A DNA stretch of 6,975 nucleotides, from positions 1 to 6,975 of the forward strand of contig JAQTRJ010000110.1 in the NCBI GenBank assembly GCA_028711875.1, in the 5' to 3' direction. Of the stretch, positions 1-5,000 are shown piece after piece. The position numbers were made by a program, and so were the translations under genes. Each line of letters starts with the position of its first letter. Position 1 is the stretch's first letter. The notes under the pieces are model-generated. The model ran no database searches. It worked only from the letters and a program-made list of their open reading frames with translations, and was not told where the DNA came from. The DNA is from a bacterium (GTDB taxonomy: Bacteria; Electryoneota; RPQS01).

Positions 1-585
1 GACGGAGGAACCGTGCGGGAAGTGCTGCGGCACGCGTCCGTGAAGCGGGTGGTGCTGGCCGAGATTGACGCGGGCGTGATCGAGGTCTGCCGTGAATTTT
101 TCCCCGCGCTGGCCGGAGACCTCGAAAATCCGCGGGTCAAAATTCAGGTCGGTGACGGCGCGCAATTCTTGGCCGAGCATCCGGGGGAATTCGATGTGGT
201 GCTCTCCGATTCCACCGATCCTGTGGGACCGGGCGAAGTGTTATTCAAAGACGACTACTTCCGTACGGCCAAACAAGCGCTGCGTCCGGGAGGAGCGTTT
301 GTCACCCAGTGCGAAGGCTTTTGGCTGAACCGCGAAACGGTGACGGCGGTTGCCGACCGGCTGCGCCGGCACTTCCGTATCGTGCTTCCGTACATGACAT
401 CCATTCCGACCTATCCAACGGGAACGTGGCTGTTCCTTTTTGCCTCCGATACCCTCGATCCGCGACGAACGGTGGACCAAACGCGGCAGCAGCAGATTAT
501 CGCCACGGCGCGCTATTATACGGCGGACTTGCAGACCGCGGCGTTTGCGGTGCCGGCGTTTCTGAGTGCCGGAGCACCGCGGTAG
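1..585 (+). CDS. speE: Spermidine synthase (polyamine aminopropyltransferase), 3' part; 5' end outside window
   Basis: Transfers the aminopropyl group of decarboxylated S-adenosylmethionine to putrescine (or agmatine), giving spermidine (or N1-aminopropylagmatine) and methylthioadenosine, in the cytoplasm. The frame is open from base 1, with 194 visible codons and TAG at 583-585. Visible residues 1-10 are DGGTVREVLR, the end of the glycine-rich cofactor loop. EIDAGVIEV at 21-29 supplies the acidic cofactor-binding residues (E21, D23). GDG is at 51-53. DSTDPVGPGEVLF at 70-82 is the family signature, with D70 as the expected catalytic Asp. TQCEG is at 102-106. The C-terminus RYYTADLQTAAFAVPAFL matches the usual family ending. 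Family members are about 280-310 residues, so roughly 80-100 N-terminal residues lie upstream of the window. An internal GTG at 13 is not the start, because the conserved loop begins before it. The gene lies 11 bases before speB. The assignment is secure; whether putrescine or agmatine is the substrate cannot be read from the sequence. Confidence 0.95.
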   Translation, partial: DGGTVREVLRHASVKRVVLAEIDAGVIEVCREFFPALAGDLENPRVKIQVGDGAQFLAEHPGEFDVVLSDSTDPVGPGEVLFKDDYFRTAKQALRPGGAFVTQCEGFWLNRETVTAVADRLRRHFRIVLPYMTSIPTYPTGTWLFLFASDTLDPRRTVDQTRQQQIIATARYYTADLQTAAFAVPAFLSAGAPR

Positions 586-596
586 GATCAGACAGG

Positions 597-1466
597 ATGT
601 TTTCGACTGCGGACTTGATTCCGCTCCGGCCGTTTCTCGGCTCGGTGCGGGAAGCGGAGACGGCCAAGCTGATTCTCTTCGGCTGTCCGTTCGACGGCAC
701 CTGCTCGTACCGGCCGGGGGCGCGGTTCGGCCCGGCGGCGGTGCGCGAGGTTTCCGATGCTCTGGAAACCTATTGCCCGGTTCTGAAGGCTGATCTGGAA
801 GAGGTTCCGTTCTTTGACGCGGGTGACCTGAACATGCCTCCAGGGGATGTTCGAGGTTCATTGGATATGGCGTATCGCATGGCGGCTGCCGTTTATTCCA
901 ACCGGCAAATTCCTGCGGCAATTGGCGGGGAACACTTGATTTCTCTGCCGCTGGTTCGGGCGGCTCTGGAATCGGAACCGGATCTGGTTATCGTCCATTT
1001 TGATGCACACTTTGATTTGAGAAATCAATACTTAGGTGTTGAACTCAGCCACGCGACTGTGCTTCGGAGGATTGTTGATCTTTTCAAACCGTCACGCATT
1101 TTGCACGTCGGTCAGCGGTCGGGAGTCCGTGAAGAGTTTACGGAGACTGAACTTCAGGCGAATTTCTACCCCGCAACTACAGAGCCTGACTGGATTTCGA
1201 AATGGATCGGGGATCGGCCGGTCTATGTGACGGTTGACTTGGATGTTCTGGATCCTTCGATATTTCCGGGGACGGGAACGCCTGAACCGGGGGGGGTCTC
1301 GTTCACCACACTTCAGAATTGGATTGCAGGGCTGGCCACTTGCCGATGGGTGGGGTGGGATGTGGTGGAGCTATCTCCAACATACGATCCAACCGGAGTC
1401 TCGTCCATCGTTGCGGCCAAAATTGTCCGAACCATGGTCTTGGCGAGCCTGTCCGGTTGTCGCTGA
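597..1466 (+). CDS. speB: Agmatinase-family ureohydrolase (agmatinase or aminopropylagmatine ureohydrolase)
   Basis: Binuclear-manganese hydrolase that releases urea from a guanidino compound, most likely agmatine to putrescine. It has 289 residues; E. coli SpeB has about 306. The ligand motifs are complete and in order: GGEH (110-113, H113), DAHFD (136-140: D136, H138, D140) and DLDVLDP (214-220: D214, D216), followed by PGTGTPEPGG, the ureohydrolase signature. SHATVLRR at 151-158 is the usual SH(G/A)T element, and ELSPTYDPTGVSSIVAAK near the C-terminus is the standard family end. The ATG at 597 was chosen because it directly follows the speE stop, has AGGA at 584-587 with a 9-base spacer, and gives the normal family N-terminus; the frame stays open upstream only inside speE. 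Neighbouring speE makes a polyamine role far likelier than arginase, guanidinobutyrase or formimidoylglutamase, although sequence alone does not exclude these. In Thermus, a SpeB homologue paired with SpeE hydrolyses aminopropylagmatine; that alternative is open here. No clear intrinsic terminator follows the gene. Confidence 0.93.
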   Translation: MFSTADLIPLRPFLGSVREAETAKLILFGCPFDGTCSYRPGARFGPAAVREVSDALETYCPVLKADLEEVPFFDAGDLNMPPGDVRGSLDMAYRMAAAVYSNRQIPAAIGGEHLISLPLVRAALESEPDLVIVHFDAHFDLRNQYLGVELSHATVLRRIVDLFKPSRILHVGQRSGVREEFTETELQANFYPATTEPDWISKWIGDRPVYVTVDLDVLDPSIFPGTGTPEPGGVSFTTLQNWIAGLATCRWVGWDVVELSPTYDPTGVSSIVAAKIVRTMVLASLSGCR

Positions 1467-1633
1467 AAGATCAGGAAGATATCCGGAAATTCTACCGAAG
1501 ATAATATAAAACATATATATAGATTAATTTGTGAGTTATGACGAGGCACTTTGGGGCTAAGCTACTTGGAGTGCAAGGGTTTCCGGCGCAAGCCGAGTCG
1601 CGTATCCGGGGGCAGTCACATTCAACTTTTTAC
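1467..1633. other. Intergenic region after speB with AT-rich patch
   Basis: No convincing gene is seen. Bases 1501-1530 are 28 of 30 A or T, in sharp contrast with the GC-rich genes on both sides. A small hairpin with a GCAA tetraloop (CGGC at 1584-1587, GCCG at 1592-1595) lacks a following T-run, so it is not a standard terminator. The only T-run, at 1627-1631, is too distant from it. The end of the speE-speB transcript is therefore not explained by a visible intrinsic terminator. Confidence 0.5.
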
Positions 1634-1662
1634 TTGACAACATATTTAGAAAAGTGTATATT
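1634..1662 (+). promoter_or_regulatory. Sigma-70-type promoter for the large secreted-protein gene
   Basis: TTGACA at 1634-1639 is a perfect -35 consensus. TATATT at 1657-1662 matches the -10 consensus TATAAT at five of six positions. The spacer is 17 bases, the optimum. A start near 1668-1670 is expected, giving an untranslated leader of about 345 bases before the ATG at 2014. This is not the Bacteroidetes-type TAnnTTTG promoter, which argues mildly against a Bacteroidetes host. The match is by eye and not experimentally supported. Confidence 0.72.
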
Positions 1663-1665
1663 GGG

Positions 1666-1817
1666 GGAACTTTCACTGGTATAGAAGTTTCTTACACTTA
1701 GGATCGCAAAGGTCACTGAAGTTTGGCCGCTGTGAATTCTCTAAGTTTTATAACTTCCTGCAGTTGGTCAAGGCAGCCGAATGACCCTGCACGGGAGTTT
1801 GTGTCCTTTCCCGCGTG
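1666..1817 (+). ncRNA. Structured 5' leader RNA, candidate cis-regulatory element (class unknown)
   Basis: This stretch lies directly downstream of the promoter and can form consecutive hairpins. GGAACTT (1666-1672) pairs with AAGTTTC (1685-1691) with one G-U. AAGTT (1743-1747) pairs with AACTT (1752-1756) around a TTAT loop. TGCAG-tt-GGTCA (1759-1770) pairs with TGACC-CTGCA (1782-1791), ten pairs with a two-base bulge and an 11-base loop. CAC-GGGA (1790-1796) pairs with TCCC-gc-GTG (1809-1817). The last two compete for bases 1790-1791. A second GGTCA copy at 1711-1715 could also capture TGACC at 1782-1786. CGCAAAG (1705-1711) and CAGCCG (1774-1779) resemble, in the right order, conserved blocks of GEMM (cyclic-di-GMP-I) riboswitches, but the expected GAAA-capped stem before the first block is not seen. 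Function is inferred, not shown. Confidence 0.4.
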
Positions 1818-1910
1818 TTGAAGCGGATGCACCCATAGGTTGAATATGACTCAATCTGCACTGTTTTCTTCAAACTCTTCCCCTGCTTGTACTCCACCTG
1901 CGTACGGCTC

Positions 1911-1941
1911 TCCGCATGTCTTGTCTGAAAGAGACTGCGGA
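1911..1941 (+). promoter_or_regulatory. Leader hairpin upstream of the large gene
   Basis: TCCGCA (1911-1916), a bulged T (1917) and GTCT (1918-1921) pair with AGAC (1932-1935) and TGCGGA (1936-1941). This gives ten Watson-Crick pairs around a 10-base loop, with an extra possible G-U pair at 1922/1931. No T-run follows, so it is not an intrinsic terminator. It ends 72 bases before the start codon and leaves the ribosome binding site free. It may protect the mRNA or be part of the regulatory leader. Confidence 0.35.
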
Positions 1942-1998
1942 TCTTGCGCAGGGTCTTGCACTATTCCCAAATCGAAAAGAACGAAGCATTTCCATATT

Positions 1999-2004
1999 GA
2001 GGAG
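1999..2004 (+). promoter_or_regulatory. Ribosome binding site that decides the start of the large gene
   Basis: GAGGAG sits 9 bases before the ATG at 2014, a strong Shine-Dalgarno match at a good distance. The same frame is open further upstream to an ATG at 1846, but that codon has only a weak AGG nearby. The next residues after 2014 form a classic signal peptide, so this site fixes the start at 2014. Confidence 0.8.
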
Positions 2005-2013
2005 AGCCACAAA

Positions 2014-2091
2014 ATGAGGTCCACGACTCCTTTTGTGTGGATTGCCGCTGCCCTGGTATTGCTGGCGGGCATTTTCCCCATCACCAACGCC
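2014..2091 (+). other. Signal peptide of the giant secreted protein
   Basis: Residues 1-26 show a short basic start (MRSTT), an 18-residue hydrophobic core from P6 to I23, and a T-N-A cleavage box with small residues at -3/-1. Cleavage is predicted between A26 and Y27, with a possible alternative after G28. There is no lipobox cysteine, so signal peptidase I is expected rather than lipoprotein processing. This supports the 2014 start and export by Sec. Confidence 0.82.
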
Positions 2092-5000
2092 TACGGGCAG
2101 TTTACGTTTAATGGAGATACCGTTCGCTGTCTGTTTGACGCGACCGACGGAACTCCGAACGTACTCGATTCACAAACGGACTCGCTGGAAGTGTTGATCT
2201 ATCTCGCCGGCCCGCAAACCTATGCGGATCAGGCAACGGTAGTTTTCAACCCCATATCCGGCTGGGGCACTGTCCCCGGTTTCCCGCAACTCTTCGACTG
2301 CCCGTTCGGCGAGTATGAAGGTCGGGGAATGCAGGTGACCTTGACGCCAAACATGGGCTTGGACGGAAACGCCGATCCGGATAGTTGCCGGATTGTCGGG
2401 CGCTTCCATTTCCGCCCGCAGGGAATCAGCGGTACCGATATTCCGGTTACCTTCCGCTTCTGGGCGAGGGCGCTTGACACGAGCCCTATTCCGGACGACA
2501 CGATCTGCGGAAGCTCGGAACTCTACAACCGCACGATCCCCTGTGAAGTGGACCTCTCCTGCGGCTACTTCAAGTATGAAGAGCTGTGCGGCTTCTACGG
2601 CGATGACATCCTCGCCATTGACGACGAAGTCTGGCTCGACACCCTGACGGTGGACGGCCTCGACGAGGCGCTGGAAGAATCCGGAGGACAGCACGACACG
2701 ATCTTCGTGGATTTCAGCCACATCACCTGCGACATCGCCGATACGATGGTGTTTGTGGGGACGAAATACACGGTGGTGCAGTGCTCGCTGGAAAATGACC
2801 TGTGCGGTGATATCATCGAAATCCGCCGCTTGGTCTGGACGGGGAGTACCTGGCCGCCCGACGAAGAAGACATCGTCTCGAATACCGTAATCGAAGAGTG
2901 CATTTTGCGCGTGGACAATCAGGAGCCCAATCTGATCGCGGGCATGATTGACTCGTTCCAAGTGCTCAACGGAAACTATATCGAGAACGACACGTTGGTC
3001 GGATGCTGCGACACGCTGCGCATCTATATGGCCACCGACTCGTCCCTCCTTACAGAGCCCGCTTTTTCCGGGCCTGTGGAAGGCCTGACGAAGATCACCG
3101 ATCCGGCCTGTTCGCCGACGAACATCCACGAACAGAACTTCGACATGTCCTATATCGGGATGTGGTTCGGGGACTTCGTGGGCGACGCCTTCGAGGACGA
3201 CACAACCCTCTATCCCGACAACAGCTCGCAGCTCGGGTTGCTGTGCCCGGCGGACTCGTTCTTGTGGCTGAGCGCGAAATTTGTCTATAATCCCTCGTCG
3301 GGCAACAACCTGATGTACATTGATATCCCCTTCTGTCCGGAATACTGGGCCGAGATTCAGGCCTGCATTCTCGATAAGTTGGAATCTGGGGATGACATGT
3401 ATATCTGGGGTCTGGACGACGCCGGAAACCGGACGCAGCGCCTGGTCTGGGAGCCTACGCGCGACGTGTGCATGGACAACGTCCCGCCGCCCACTCCGAT
3501 CGGTTCGGACATCAATCTGTTCGCGGGATACTGCGTGAAGCGGTTCTCTCCCTACGACAGCCTCGATTTCAATCAGTGGCGTTTGAATCTGAGCCCCGAC
3601 TCGATCGTGTGGTTCAAGTCCAAGCTCGATTCCGAATATAGCGACATTTTCAACGATCTCTATCTGGTTGGCTTTGATGCGCGGACCATGCCGGAAGATA
3701 CGGCGCCGATCGCGTGGCTCGATTGGCTCCACCCGGATGCTCCGCTGCCGCTGGATCTCGATCTGGACACCTTCCGCTGGGCCTGGGACTCGTCGAGTTT
3801 CGGTGACGCGGTGGGCTATGGCGACGCGTTCTTTACCTGGTACGGAAAGTTCGGTACGGACAGCATTGATCCGTGGCTGGACGATACCTACTCTTCGATT
3901 TCCAATTTCTGGAAATGCAGCATGGGCGGCGGTCTGACCGTTGGAATTACGTTCGCCCGCTGGATGGACGCCGCCGGGTGTAACCGGATTCTCGGCTGGG
4001 ACTATGACGGTTCCACCGATCTGGATGATAACTACACCCATCGCAACAAGATCGTCACGATTCTGGATATGTGTCCGCCCGCCTACACCAGCGCGGACGA
4101 CACGTTCCGGGTTTCTAATCTCACTCTGGGTCAGGGCGCACCCTTTGCCGGCAAGCAGACCTATCTGTGGAACGGCCCCAACGGCGATTCGAACGTGGAC
4201 GATCCGATTCTCACGTTCCGCCCGCGCCGCAACTTTGCGCAGAATCCGTTCGACGTGTGCATGGATGAAGACACCTTCTTCTACCGCGTGCGCGTGGATA
4301 CGGTGGATCTGATCGGCGCGGTCATTGATTGGCCGTCAACGGGTGTTGACTCGGTGCGCTGGTATCATGCCGGCGATCCCAACAACGGAACCGGCGATCC
4401 GACCGATCCGTGGCGGAGGATTCTATTCGATGCGGGCGATATTGATGGCCCGGAGATTTCCTTTGAGTGGGGACATCAGTGGAATCCCTATCTGCCGGAC
4501 GGTCTCTATCAGCTGACGCTGGAGCTCCGCGATGACGCCGGCAACGTCATTCTGGATTCGCTCTACATCTGGTTGAATGGCGCAGGCCCGGTGGTAGAAG
4601 AGATGATGGTGACCAATATGGACACCGTCTGTACCCTGAACTTCTACACCAGCTATTCGCGCGACACCGTGGCGATCTGGGTTCAGACCGACACCACCGC
4701 TGATGCGGTCCTGATTGACTGGACCTGTTTCTACAACGTAGATGAGACGGAAGATTCGACGTGGGCGACCTACGTTGGAACGGACGGAACCAGCAAGGAG
4801 TGGTTCGGCTATCTGGTTATCGAGGATGACAACGTCTCGGACGATGCGGATGAGAACGAGTATGAGGTGTCGCCGTTCGGTTCGCTTCCCGATACCTGCG
4901 AAGGCGACAACAGCAACCGCGTGATCAACGTCCGCGCGTTCGATATCATAGGTGAGGACACGCTCTTCTCCGAGATTGGTGCGGACGACTTCCCGTGCGA

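Noticed and set aside
309..596. Upstream extension of the speB frame
   Set aside because: The frame is open here only because it overlaps speE. The ATG at 597 has a ribosome binding site and gives the family-typical N-terminus.
241..921. 226-codon antisense frame across speE and speB
   Set aside because: It covers two well-identified genes on the other strand, is rich in Arg/Pro/Ser as expected from GC-rich antisense, and crosses their junction.
1584..1631. Possible intrinsic terminator after speB
   Set aside because: The stem is only four pairs with a GCAA loop, and the nearest T-run is more than 30 bases downstream, so it does not meet the usual terminator form.
1538..1684. 48-codon frame (ATG at 1538) between speB and the promoter
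   Set aside because: It has no good ribosome binding site, overlaps the entire promoter, and shows no recognisable motif. A loose resemblance of QGFP to a methyltransferase fragment is too short to use.
1666..1791. Firm call as a cyclic-di-GMP-I (GEMM) riboswitch
   Set aside because: Two conserved-looking blocks are present in order, but the GAAA-capped stem and the expected closing helix are not seen, so only a generic structured-leader call is made.
2170..4041. 623-codon antisense open frame
   Set aside because: It lies in exact codon register with the sense gene, so it needs only the absence of TTA, CTA and TCA codons to stay open. Its Val/Ile/Arg-rich composition is what reverse-complemented Asp codons (GAC, GAT) and Gly/Ala/Ser/Pro codons produce. 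No signal or motif is visible and the sense frame is clearly real.
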